Below are positions 1-8,515 of a stretch of 17,397 bases of DNA, piece after piece. Numbering within the stretch: position 1 is the stretch's first letter; the number at the start of each line of letters is the position of its first letter. The DNA lies in the NCBI GenBank assembly GCA_004335635.1, contig QAXH01001547.1, forward strand, positions 1 to 17,397, written 5' to 3'. The position numbers were made by a program, and so were the translations under genes. Below the pieces are notes generated by a model, which was not told the origin of the DNA, made no database searches, and worked only from the letters and a program-made list of their open reading frames with translations. Source of the stretch: Chloromonas sp. AAM2 (Eukaryota; Chlorophyta; Chlorophyceae; Chlamydomonadales; Chlamydomonadaceae).

Positions 1-1218
1 TGTCAGCGCCTCGTGGGTGGCGTGGACGGCCTGCAATGAAAAAGTAAGGGCAGTGTATCAAACCCCAGGTCAACCAACCATCCTCCCATCACGGAGGATG
101 GCCATGCAGTAGCTTAGTGGTGGACAACGGACCTTGCCCCAAAGCCAAACCAGACGGCCACGTTTGAGAGCCAAATAAGAAAGGCTATCGACAGAGCGAG
201 CATTCTCGGATAAGCGTCAGGCCTGCTAGGATACTTCCTGTGTAGACCTGCCGGGTGGTCGGCTGCCTATCATTCTGCGCGAACTCGTAAACAGTGTTTT
301 TTATATTGCAACTCAGCGACGCATTTTCCTGTCAACAGCAACCCGGCTGTTGGAAGGTTCTGTCCACATGCTATGTAATTTCTGTACAGTTGGCTTTGAA
401 AGGAGGCTGAGCTTTCAGGCCCTAGGTGAGACAAATATGTCGACCCATGCGCACAAGGCCAAAGTTTTTGCAACTTCTCACGCGTGAGAAAACAGATCTC
501 CGAGGACTCCGACGCAATCGAGAATGCCTTCAACTGCCTTTCGAAATCAAACAGGCTACTCTTCTTCAAAATCGCATACACTCGCAGGGTGATATAACCT
601 GCTTCCGGCTACTCGACGGGAGTGTGGGCCCTCCAGCAGCCCTTTGCCCAGATCAGGTAAGCACACCGCGCATGTCGCAGGCTGCGGCAGCACGCTGCAT
701 AGCACAGAAGGGAACACCTAGCAACCCACAGCACTTCAGTAGTAACACGCGTGCCGTTAAAATTTAGCGTTATAACGTGTCGTTTCAAGTTTCAACGTAG
801 TGAAGGGCAGGTGAGGCTGGGCTAAGCGCAAACAATCTGCGGCGGCTGTGGTTGTTGTCGGCGAACTGTCCTTGCGTCGTGACGAAGGCGCGGACGTACC
901 AGCCCTTGCGCAGCACCCACCGTTGCTTGGCGCTTGCGTGCTGCTGCCGTTGAAACAGGGTGCAGGCAGTCCTGACATGGCAATCCTACGGTCGTTCTGC
1001 GGCAGTCTAAAACACATGCGCTGCCAGTTTGATGATGGCGTGTGGCGTCGCTGTCGATGGGAGAATCGGGTGGGCTGCTGTACTTGATTCGTTGACGGAA
1101 CCCCGTACAGTTGCGGTGCTGACAAGGCAAGGTGATGTCGCTGCAGATTGGATGCGTGGCTAACCCCACACAGAGTTGTAGAGGTTGTTGGCAACGGCAC
1201 CAGCTGCTGCACCACGCG
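1..1218. other. Non-coding region without a recognisable gene
   Basis: I see no convincing exon here on either strand: the open frames have no domain, and no phase-compatible splice pairs turned up. The lower part (about 760-1218) lies just downstream of the RING gene on the minus strand and would include its 3' untranslated region. The only structured element I recognise is the inverted minisatellite copy at 102-161, listed separately. Confidence 0.5.
102..161 (-). repeat. Solitary inverted copy of the 86-bp hairpin minisatellite
   Basis: Read on the minus strand, this 60-nt stretch matches the first half of the repeat unit in the array at 4081-5095. It carries the landmarks TTTGGCTTTGGGGCAAGG, CCACCACTAAGCTACTGCATGG and GTGGCCGTCTGG. 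The closest unit appears to be the one starting near 4590, which shares GTCCGTTGTCC and GCATGG with about two substitutions over the stretch. The second stem arm (GGACCCTGCCCC) is absent, so this copy cannot form the unit hairpin. It lies 4 kb away in opposite orientation, so the unit is a dispersed repeat and not only a local tandem expansion. Confidence 0.9.
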
Positions 1219-1689
1219 CTACACCAAGTAAACGCGTGTTTGCCCGCTTGATGTGGTGCGGCACACTGGGCAACGCCGCCTAGGCGCCTGCGTGATGCAT
1301 GACTCGCAAACGCAAACGTGGCTGCAAGCAATGTAAAGATACGCTGATGGCTCTTCAAGGCAAATCACGCACATGCCGGACGCCTCGTGTTGCGGCGACA
1401 TGTGACTTGTTCTCTCTGCGTGCGCGACGTCTGTCAGCTGCACTTTAGAAGCGTCAAGAGCTAGATATGCACTTGCTTGGCTTGGCGTGGCGGGGGCAGA
1501 TGCGCTGCCCTGACCGACTTTGCCGCCACAGCCGGCTTGGAGATATGCGGGACGAAGCCAGCGGACTGCTGCTTCCAAGCCGCGTGACCTTGATCATCTG
1601 GAGTATCCGTAGCGTCAAGAGCTGCAAAGGCTGGCGGGGCGCCTGGCCAGTTCGACGTCTGACCTTCCGCACCGTTACGTGTGCTCGTC
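1219..1689 (-). CDS. RING-finger (C3HC4) protein, 3' end of gene; probable E3 ubiquitin ligase
   Basis: The last exon ends in RVYLV and a TAG stop at 1219. It encodes a complete RING-HC domain: CVIC, an 11-residue spacer, CSH, then CESC, an 8-residue spacer and CPVC, fitting C-x2-C-x11-C-x-H-x3-C-x2-C-x8-C-x2-C. All eight zinc ligands are present. The domain sits at the extreme C-terminus, as in MGRN1/LOG2-like and IAP-like E3 ligases, which recruit E2 enzymes to ubiquitinate bound substrates. Upstream, a second frame (NGAEGQTSNWPGAPPAF) is open after a good acceptor, CTGCCTCAG, with the exon starting at 1689. The two frames can be joined by a phase-1 intron from about 1588 (donor GTCACG, weak) to the CTAG just before LDASKVQ, but this junction is uncertain. 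The 5' exons were not found. No substrate-binding region is visible, so the specific role is unknown. Confidence 0.82.
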
Positions 1690-2495
1690 CTGAGGCAGCG
1701 AATGCAGCAGCACAGAAGCACCAGGACCGACAATGGACACGGGGACTGCTATGGCCACTGCACGCGACATCGCGAGGCATTAAGGGCTTATGCAGATGAC
1801 CGACTTACACAGTGATGCGACTGAGGCTACCGCGCAATTCTGGCAACCTGTCCTCACGTGTCCCTGTCCTGTCCAGCTATCCGACATCCTGGCTGGGAAG
1901 CAGCGGGTCTCTCGGCTCTGCTATGTGCATAGGTGTGATTTCGGCTTGCCAGACGTTCCCAGCGCCCCGACCCGTTGTAAGTAAGGCTCCACATGGACAA
2001 ACCTCCGCACACCTTTACGGGCTTGGCCAGCTATTGCAGAGGAATGCTGCGGTGTGCCAGGGTACGGAGGACGCACTGCAAATGCGCAGTCAAGAAGGCA
2101 GCAGTTATAAGACAGTCAACTGCAACGGTTACAATTGCTGTTAATAGCATAACGTGCGATTACAAACTCAGGGAGCAACCCGTATAATCCAAGCTGCCTA
2201 CTGCCTTGAGCCGCTGATCTACCCAGTTGCTGCGCCCTCTGTGGTTAAAGAAGGTCGTTTTCGCAAGGTGGCCAACCCGGTCCTGATCTCTGCTTGCATC
2301 TCATGACATGGGCGTTGCAACGCATCCCACACTGTACAGCACCACAGGTACTCACGCCAGGGAGGAGACAACAATGTAGGGCGGCTTGGAGCTGCATGCA
2401 AGACAAGTATCAACATGATCGCATCATCGGTCAGTAATCAGTTGTACTGCAGCATCAGTTGTTCAGTTGCATTGCATGAGTTTTGAGGCCAGGCG
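1690..2495. other. Intergenic or intronic sequence, no gene recognised
   Basis: This stretch could hold the 5' exons of the minus-strand RING gene, or the 3' flank of the minus-strand exon at 2496-2855. None of the open frames has a recognisable domain. On the minus strand TGTAA, the usual chlorophyte polyadenylation signal, occurs near 2127 and 2159, at a plausible distance below the 2496 stop. That is weak evidence for a transcript end. Confidence 0.35.
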
Positions 2496-2855
2496 TTAGG
2501 CCAGCAAGTTGCGAAATGGTGTGCAGCTGCATTCCAATGCTGTGTTGTACTCACAGCGCACTGCTCGGAGTGATGATGGTGCCAGTGGTCTGGGTGGTGG
2601 CCTGGGAAAGGTGAAAGTGTCCCTGCTCGCGAACAGCAGCGTCATGGCTTGGAACTGCATGTCCTGCTGGCCGGCCGCCAGGGCACCAACCAGCAACCCA
2701 CTGCCCAGGGCCCCACTGGCAACGTCCCACGTGCTTGACGACATTGTAGCCGGAGTCTGAAGGTCATCACTCAAGAAAAGAGCTGTTATGTCTGCGCGCA
2801 CCAGCCTGCCATTGACAGTGCACGTTTGCAAGGTGTACTCTTCGGCATCAATCAA
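2496..2855 (-). CDS. Candidate exon(s) of an unrecognised protein
   Basis: A minus-strand frame is open from just after an in-frame TGA to a TAA near 2496. It reads like coding sequence, with mixed polar and hydrophobic composition: DAEEYTLQTCTVNGRLVRAD, then DLQTPATMSSSTWDVASGAL, a Gly/Ala/Leu-rich stretch and AGQQDMQFQAMTLLFASRDT. A possible acceptor (CAATGGCAG) lies before LVRADITALF, and a possible donor (GCT followed by GTGAGTAC) lies near 2545, so the real exon may be shorter than the open frame. It lies downstream of the lectin-like exon at 3243-3430 on the same strand and could belong to that gene, but I found no phase-consistent splice joining them. I do not recognise the family. Confidence 0.4.
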   Translation of the reverse strand: MIDAEEYTLQTCTVNGRLVRADITALFLSDDLQTPATMSSSTWDVASGALGSGLLVGALAAGQQDMQFQAMTLLFASRDTFTFPRPPPRPLAPSSLRAVRCEYNTALECSCTPFRNLLA

Positions 2856-3242
2856 CCATTTTCAATCCAGCTGGTCCTGAAAAGAGCCAGAAATCCAGTT
2901 GTGATCTTGCATTTTTCTGTTTACACCCCTCGATCGGTTCCAAGCGCCTGAACCTGTCTCCAATCGCATGAACGACTACCCTGCTGATCAAAAGCCACAT
3001 GCCAGGAGAACCCTGACAGCTTGTTGGCTGTAATGCAGCTCCAACGTGGAATGGCCGATGGTGCCCACGATTGCAACCATAACGTTAAATGACTAATATT
3101 GCCCACTACCTGTGCGTAACTACAGTTGTGAATAAACTGTGGATGCATCGGGAAAAAAATAAGTTTGCCAGTTCTGGGACAATTCATGTTCTTACGTTTT
3201 TAGAAGAGAACTAGGCCAGGCCCAGCCTGCACCCCTTCTCAC

Positions 3243-3430
3243 TGATAGTGCTTGACCCGTACTGGTGGTCAGCGACACAATAGGGAAGGTGCTGCCCAGC
3301 AGTGTGCTCATGGTCACGCGGGTGATCTGCTCGCCGGGTCCGAGGAGCAGCGAGCGGGAGAACGTCAGCAGAGTGGTGTTGCTCCCGCCCATTGCTGTGG
3401 ATGTACCATCACTGAATATCAAGTCAATAC
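3243..3430 (-). CDS. Internal exon encoding a jacalin-like lectin domain
   Basis: The exon is bounded by a strong acceptor (TTTTGATCTTGCAG, exon starts at 3430 in phase 1) and a donor (CTATCA followed by GTGAGAAGG, phase 0). It encodes about 62 residues whose pattern resembles a jacalin-type beta-prism: IDLIFSDGTS, a GG turn, LLLGPGEQITRVTMS, then FPIVSLTTSTGQ. In the family these correspond to a strand with a D/N-G turn, the L-x-x-GE-x-I-x-x-V strand and the I-x-x-L-x-x-x-T-x-x-G strand. Such domains bind carbohydrate, often in secreted or defence proteins. A possible next exon, from about 3111 after TTACGCACAG, is phase compatible and contains NKLSGFSWHVAFDQQ, resembling the last jacalin strand. 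The first exon was not found. The family call rests on motif resemblance only. Confidence 0.5.
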
Positions 3431-3556
3431 CTGCAAGATCAAAATGGTCAGTAATAGGCTTTCGAAAGAGAACCTGGGGTCACGGATGATTAATGACAGA
3501 GTATGTACCAATAATCACAGAGATATCGTATTTTATACAAAGTACCACACATCGAT

Positions 3557-3689
3557 TGTCTGGTACATTGGTAAAATGGACCGGAAATCACCAGAAATAG
3601 GATTTATCAGTCACAAAACGAATTCTGTATCATATAATGCACTCATTGCTTCCGGGGACGATTTTTGTGCGCTTGCGTAATCCTGGTGC
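3557..3689 (+). repeat. Dispersed direct repeat, copy 1
   Basis: Positions 3567-3689 are identical, base for base, to 11449-11571 (123 nt). Homology extends left through TGTCTGGTACATT, interrupted by a 19-nt segment present only in copy 2. The left edge begins TG and the right edge ends CTGGTGC. A possible 4-bp CGAT flanks both sides of this copy, but the match is short enough to be chance. No open reading frame crosses it convincingly. It lies upstream of the lectin-like exon (on the minus strand), probably in an intron or 5' flank of that gene. Confidence 0.9.
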
Positions 3690-4080
3690 GATACACACTG
3701 ACCAGTGGGCTAATGTGTGGTACCTGATGCTACTGGCGTACTTGGTAGTGGCGCATATCGGCCTCAATTACCCAGCGTTTTGAAACATTATTTGCAAACA
3801 AATGCATCGCGCGTTACAAACACCATATTCCGTGCAGCACGCGCTCATTCCAGAGGCTTGCCAGACGTTCCAGGGGCTTGTGCGCTGCAGTATGGTGGGG
3901 GAATTCCAAAGCACCGGTATTAAGAATCATGTCCCTGAACGAGAAGCATGGTGTACAACAGCCAAGATCCCTCGAGTCAGACGAGAACGAGTCGTGAAAT
4001 TTGTGCAAGGAGACCAAGCAAGTACTGGTGTCAGAGTGTTTCTTGGGATGCTGAGGTACGAGGAGATGGTTACCAGCTGT
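3690..4080. other. Spacer between direct repeat and minisatellite array
   Basis: No gene recognised. It contains a 17-nt word, GGCTTGCCAGACGTTCC, near 3855 that also occurs near 1943. This is too short to interpret. The open frames here show no domain and run into the array. Confidence 0.4.
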
Positions 4081-5095
4081 CATTGGGGCCAAGTCCGCCA
4101 TTCACAACTAAGCTACTTGCCGCACGCGGACCTTGCCCCATGGGCAGTCACCCGTGGCCATATGGTTTGGCTTTGGGGCAGGCTCCGTTATCAACAACTA
4201 AGCTACTGCACGCGGGCCTTGCCCCACAGACAGTCAACGGTGGCCGTCTGGTTTGGCTTTGGGACAAGGTCCTTCGTCAACCACTAAGCTAGTGTACGGG
4301 GACCCTGCCCCAACGACAGTCAACGGTGGCCGATGGCTTGGCTTTGGGGCAGGGTCCGCCATGCACCACTAAGCTGCTGCACGGGGACCCTGCCCCAACG
4401 ACAGTCAACGGTGGCCGTTTGGTTTAGCTTTGGGGCAGGGTCCGTTATCCACCACTCAGCTACTGCAAGGGGACCCTGCCCCAAAGGTGGCCGTCTGGTT
4501 TGGCTATGGGGCAGGGTCCGTTATCGACCACTAAGCTACTGCACAGGGACCCTGCCCCAACAACAGTTGCCGGTGGCCGTTTGGTGTGGCTTTGGGGCAA
4601 GGTCCGTTGTCCACCACTAAGCTACTGCATGGGGACCCTGCCCCAAAGGTGGCCGTCTGGTTTGGCTTTAGGGCATGGCCCGTTATTCACCACTAAGCTA
4701 CTGCACGGGACCCTGCCTCAAAGGTGGCAGTCTGGTTTGGATTTAGGGCATGGCCCGTTATTCACCACTAAGCTACTGCACGGGACCCTGCCCCTAAGGC
4801 GGTTGCCAGTGGCCATATGGTTTGGCTTTGGGGTAGGGTCCGTCATCCACCACTAAGCTTGGCCGTCAGGTTTGACTTTGGGGCAAGGTCCGTCATTTAC
4901 CACTAAGCTACTGCACGGGGACCCTGCCCCACAGGCAGTTGCCCGTAGCCATATGGTTTGGCTTTGGGGCAAGGTACGTCATCCACCACTAAGCTACTGC
5001 ACGGGGACCCTGCCCCAAAGACAGTTGCCGGTGGCCGTCTGGTTTGGCTTTGGGGCAGGGTCCGTTATCAACCACTAAGCCAAGCTACTGCACAA
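4081..5095 (+). repeat. Tandem minisatellite of 13 hairpin-forming units
   Basis: Thirteen units are anchored by variants of CTTTGGGGCA at about 4081, 4171, 4257, 4342, 4428, 4504, 4590, 4666, 4741, 4826, 4876, 4962 and 5048. Spacings are 90, 86, 85, 86, 76, 86, 76, 75, 85, 50, 86 and 86 bp. There are two main length forms: the ~76-bp form lacks about 10 bp (CGACAGTCAA or ACAGTTGCCG) between stem and GGTGGCC. One unit is cut to 50 bp. Each full unit contains an inverted repeat, TTGGGGCAGGGTCC and GGACCCTGCCCCAA, separated by a 27-nt loop containing CCACCACTAAGCTACTGCA. In the unit at 4344-4398 the 14-bp stem is perfect. Because 86 and 76 are not multiples of three, the open frames across the array repeat the same peptides in shifting frames and are not evidence of a protein. 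Confidence 0.95.
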
Positions 5096-5117
5096 CGTAC
5101 ATGACAACGTACACCAA

Positions 5118-5560
5118 GGGCCTGACTTGTGGGCAGCACACCCAGCAACCCAGAGACATGAAGACCCTTCCAACGGTTTTCTGGGTTTCTCGGTCTGTAC
5201 CTGGAATTCCACGTCATCACAAGGTTGCATGAACACAGACTGAGGCAAGCACCTGCCTGCTGCCCCAAGGGCATGACTTTTGAGCAGCACACCAAGCAAC
5301 CCGCAGACCCTACGACGGCACACTCAGGTCTCTAGGTCCCTGAGTTTCTCAGTTTGCACGGGGCCAGTCACGGCATAGGTGCTGGCATTCCCGACGCTCT
5401 CTTGCTAAACTATGGGCATGATCTCATACTGCACACTCATACCGCCAGATGCCCACAGACCTGAAGGCGTTACCGTGTTAGGCTTGGACTTTGGACTCTG
5501 TGCTTCTCAGTCCGGTACCAGCCGACCAGGTGCATGCATGCACTGGGCCGCCACATGGTT
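5118..5560 (+). repeat. Diverged ~150-bp tandem repeat, three units
   Basis: Units begin near 5118 (GGGCCTGACTTGTGGGCAGC), 5269 (GGGCATGACTTTTGAGCAGC) and 5413 (GGGCATGATCTCATACTGCA), spaced 151 and 144 bp. Each then has a CAGCAACCCAGAGACATGAA-like segment and, about 60 bp further, a segment like TGGGTTTCTCGGTCTGTACC, CTGAGTTTCTCAGTTTGCAC or CTGTGCTTCTCAGTCCGGTA. The units are clearly related but much more diverged than those of the neighbouring hairpin array, so they are older. I see no coding capacity. An inverted relative occurs at 6576-6646. Confidence 0.7.
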
Positions 5561-6575
5561 GCGCTTAGGCAGCACCGTTGTTCAATAAGTTCGACCCGCA
5601 CGGCTTCAGCAGGGATGCCTAGTACGCGGCATGGGTGCATGTGACCCTTTTTCATGTAAGCCTGGAAGTCAAGGGCAGTCCTGGTCATGTCAGAGACGGA
5701 CTTGTTCCTGGGACTACGCGATAGCCAGCAACAAATCAATACCAGCAGTACTGTGGCACAAACAACAAGCGACGTGCTCAGCCTCTCTGCATCCTGCAAC
5801 AAACTTCCACAGTGTTGCCGCACCACGGCCGACAAGATGAATGCGCAACAATGGGGCAACTGCGGATGAACATGAGTAGGTCAGCACCAGTGGGCAGTTG
5901 ACCACTACACGAATATGGTATACGTCTGCTTGGTGTTGTAGGCCATGTATACATGCAGACCTGTTAGCGGTTCCCTCCCTCCCCTCCCCTGTCTCCTCCT
6001 CTGTGTTCTCCCTTGCAATCAACTTTGAAAACCAGTCTACACAGTATACATACTCTACACTAAATAACTAAGAAACGAGAAGGCTAGGAAGAAAGAAGAC
6101 TGAAGTCAGTAAGGGAGGGACCGAGCGGCCATTGTGAAACCGTGCTTTGAGGTGTACCCAGATGTTCACATGGCGCTAGCCGAGTTGCGCAAGCGGCAAG
6201 GTATTGGATAGGGCTCGAAGTGCACACCGAAGTGGTGCAGACCCCAATGATGCTGTGTCTGGGTATGCGGGTCTCTGGATGTCGGGGGCAAGCACTGGGA
6301 CCACCCATCGCTATGTCCACCACGGTGTTTCGGCTGCAGCCATTTCTGCAGTTGCAGTGGCCAAGGCGGACCGGCACAGGTAGCCGGGTTGGCGGCAAGC
6401 GGCGTGCGCATCCAGGACCCTGCACAACAGGTGATGTTGAGTAATCACAACAAGAGGGTCCTGTTGGCATGGTGAATTTGTAGCATGCGCGAACAGACTG
6501 TTTTAACCAGTTTGTTGTCAGCAACAGCAGCTGTTATGTGGCAACAGAAGGTAGTGGCAACAACAGCACGTGTTG
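5561..6575. other. Non-coding region with a pyrimidine-rich tract
   Basis: I recognise no gene. The longest open frames (minus strand across 5470-5859 and 6084-6524) have no domain, although the first includes a short hydrophobic run that could be chance. A pyrimidine-rich tract spans about 5971-6014 (TTCCCTCCCTCCCCTCCCCT and onward), followed by AT-richer sequence to about 6100. The tract is not followed by an obvious acceptor-exon pair. Confidence 0.45.
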
Positions 6576-6646
6576 CGGTAGGGTCTTTAGATCTCTGTGT
6601 TGCTGGGTGTGCTGATCGAAGTCATGCCCTTGCTGTAGCAGGCAAG
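6576..6646 (-). repeat. Inverted copy of the ~150-bp repeat core
   Basis: On the minus strand the segment reads GCAAGGGCATGACTTCGATC, then CAGCACACCCAGCAACACAG, then AGATCTAAAGACCCTACCGC. It closely follows the cores of the units at 5118 and 5269, including CCTGCCTGCT just upstream as in the 5269 unit. It is about 1.4 kb away in opposite orientation, so this unit too is dispersed. Confidence 0.7.
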
Positions 6647-6830
6647 TATCTGCATCTATGCCATGTTTGCCATGAAAAGTTCCCCGGTTCTTTGAGTCTT
6701 TGAGTGCCGCGCGTGCTGCCTGACAAGCAGCCAATGGTAACAAGCAAGTATCTTCATGTTGTTGTTCATGTGTCATGAATGCCAATTAAGTACTGTTCCA
6801 CCCTCGGACTCAGAAAACCATACACCCACA

Positions 6831-6900
6831 GATGCAACCAGACTGTACGTACTTGGGTGATCATGGATGCAACCATACCGTACGTACTTGGGTGATCATG
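6831..6900 (+). repeat. 35-bp tandem duplication
   Basis: Two adjacent 35-nt units, 6831-6865 and 6866-6900, share GATGCAACCA, GTACGTACTTGGGTGATCAT and the final G. They differ only in the three to four bases after GATGCAACCA. Each unit contains the palindromes GTACGTAC and TGATCA. The few differences suggest a recent duplication. No function is visible. Confidence 0.9.
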
Positions 6901-7038
6901 GAGAGGGACGACCTCAAAGCAGGCGGTGGCTATGGCGGGCATGCGGGTCTTGGTCATGGTAAAATCAACGAGGAAACGGCGGTGCCAGTGTTGCCATACC
7001 ATGCGGTGCAAGGCATGGAATGGGGTACCGTCGCTGCG

Positions 7039-7225
7039 CATAGGTGTTCTGCTGGGCCGCCTGCCCACTGACTGCCATGCGCTGCTGCTGCTGCTGCTGC
7101 ACCACTACCTGGTTGTCAGATTGCTGACTGGGTATCGCTGCCGCCTGCTGACCAGGCATATCATACTGCTGCCTAAGCATTGCTGCGGCCCGCTGCCCAG
7201 CCATACCGCCCAGGTGCATGGCCAC
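7039..7225 (-). repeat. Paralogous Q-rich block A
   Basis: This block and 8262-8445 are direct copies that have diverged. On the plus strand both run CATAGG, TGGGCCGCCTGCCCAC, CACTGCCATG with CTGCTG, CACCACT, TTGCTG, CTGGGTAT, GCTGCCGCCTGCTGA and finally GCCATACC. On the minus strand both encode AQQAAAIP-like peptides followed by a Gln run and MAVSGQAAQ or MAVGGQAAQ. Block A carries (CTG)6 at 7082-7099 where block B has only a short run. Confidence 0.75.
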
Positions 7226-8261
7226 CCGACCACTCACCAATGCCACTGTCTGCGGCATGTGCTGCAAAGCGCCTTAGTAGCCGACTGCGCTGGCATGGGC
7301 CCCTGCGCCCGTCGTTGCTGCTGTGGCTGCTGCTACTGCTGCATGGGCCGACCCCTGGCACGACCACTTACCACAGCTGCTGTCTGCCGTACTGGCTGTT
7401 GATTAGCCGCCTGCTGCTGTGGCCACTGCTGCGAAACGCCCCTGCAGCTACCGTTGCCCGCCCTTGCCCAACCATCACGTTGCCGTGGGACGCTTGTGGC
7501 TACTGTGGGACGGGCTGCAGGGGCGTTGCCACCACCAGTGACCCTCTCCGGTGTCCCGTGGAGGCAAGCAATCCGGCTGTGAGCGCTGCGCGGGGAATCA
7601 CCCCTGTAGTCGCCCCGTTGCATGCCCCGCTCCGGCTCCTGCTGCGGACCGTACTGATCCTGGCTCCATTGCTCCCCACGCCCGCCACCCGCACCCCATG
7701 CGGGCTGTGGCTGCATGCGCCATTCGCCCTCTCGCCAGCCCTGCTCAGAGCCATCTGTACCGTGGCGCTTGAACTCTGGAGCCGCCCACGAGGTCGGACC
7801 AGGCCCATACCAGTCCCGACCACCATCTGGTGCGGCAGGTGGGGATAGCGCCCTTGCCCAGCGGAGCGGCAGACCTGGCCTGTCTGCACTTCTGCGCTCA
7901 TCCACGCGCTGACGTGCGTCCCTGCTCTACTCCAGGCCCGCACGTCCACCCGCCCCCATCTCACCAGAAGCCACGAGAGGACTCCTCTGGGGATCCCACT
8001 GAACATCGCCACCCCGTCCGCCCGAGCCGCCCCAGGCATCTGTCGCAACCCGCCACCACGCCCTGGCTCCCCGCGGCTGGGGCCCATAACAAAGGGTGTG
8101 TACGTGCCAGGCCCGCCCATGGGTCTTGCGCCCCGTTCCGCTGGCACCATCCTGGTGGGGCTTCTCCACGCGTCCCTATCCATGTGGCTGAAGGCGCTGC
8201 TGACCTGGTAGGATCAGGCACCGCTAGCTGCTGCTGGGCCTGAGCTGGGCCTGCTGCTGTG

Positions 8262-8445
8262 CATAGGCGGTCTACTGGGCCGCCTGCCCACCCACTGCCA
8301 TGTGCTGCTGCTTCACCACTGACTGAGGGTCACATTGCTGCCTGGGTATAGCTGCCGCCTGCTGAGCATACCATACTGCAACCTGGGCAGTTTGCTGCAG
8401 CCTGCTGGCCAGCCATACCAACGCTGCCCATGGCCCCACCACCGA
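8262..8445 (-). repeat. Paralogous Q-rich block B
   Basis: Second copy of the block at 7039-7225, in the same orientation, about 1.2 kb away. The encoded frame VKQQHMAVGGQAAQ ends in TAG where block A has CAG, consistent with a single C-to-T change in a copy no longer under selection. Together the copies bracket the G/R/W-rich centre, suggesting a segmental duplication or a modular low-complexity gene. Confidence 0.7.
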
Positions 8446-8515
8446 CACCTTTTGCACATGCACTCATGGACATGCTTGTGCTGTAGCCGCCAGTGCTGTT
8501 ACTACTATACTGCAG

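Larger units (their letters stand above)
6965..8463 (-). pseudogene. Low-complexity Q-rich and G/R/W-rich coding-like block, probably degenerate
   Basis: On the minus strand, from the high end, frames read SRLQQTAQ..AQQAAAIPRQQ (8272-8463), then a high-GC part with RGARPMGGPGTYTPFVMGPS and, in another frame, RDWYGPGPTSW, GWREGEWRMQPQPAWGAGGG and GEQWSQDQYGPQQEPERGMQ (7333-7905). A final Q-rich part at 6965-7267 reads GQQAAAIPSQQ and QVVVQQQQQQRMAVSGQAAQ. Composition resembles RGG/Q-rich RNA-binding or prion-like proteins, but no RNA-recognition motif is visible. An in-frame TAG interrupts the frame after AGGRAGLE near 7927, and another TAG replaces a Gln codon at the end of the 8272-8463 segment. 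A GTGAGATGG donor near 7968 and an AGAGCAG acceptor near 7920 could splice out the first stop. It is either a gene with unresolved introns or a decayed one. Confidence 0.4.

Noticed and set aside
3557..3693. CGAT on both sides of direct-repeat copy 1 as a target-site duplication
   Set aside because: It is only 4 bp, the element edge is uncertain by a base, and copy 2 shows no equivalent, so it may be chance.
3948..5078. Several overlapping plus-strand open frames with repeated WLWG..VRHPPLSYCTGTLPQ and FTTKLLHG peptides
   Set aside because: They are translations of the minisatellite. Unit length is not a multiple of three, so the same DNA appears in changing frames; there is no start context or splice structure.
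4081..5095. CRISPR-like array
   Set aside because: Units are contiguous and vary throughout, with no unique spacers between constant repeats, and the context is eukaryotic.
5470..5859. Minus-strand frame with a hydrophobic stretch suggestive of a membrane segment
   Set aside because: There is only one short hydrophobic run, no family resemblance, and part of it lies in the diverged repeat array.
7180..7848. Long plus-strand open frame opposite the G/R-rich block
   Set aside because: High GC and CTG repeats keep several frames open on both strands. Its Leu/Pro/Arg-rich composition is what antisense of Gln/Gly/Arg-rich sequence gives, and no motif is visible.
7333..8463. Reassigned stop codons (TAG as Gln), suggested by a TAG at a Gln position in the Q-rich block
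   Set aside because: The 776-codon HEAT gene and the Q-rich gene use only CAG/CAA for Gln and have no in-frame TAG or TAA, and TAG terminates the RING gene. The standard code fits; the TAGs here look like decay or intron sequence.
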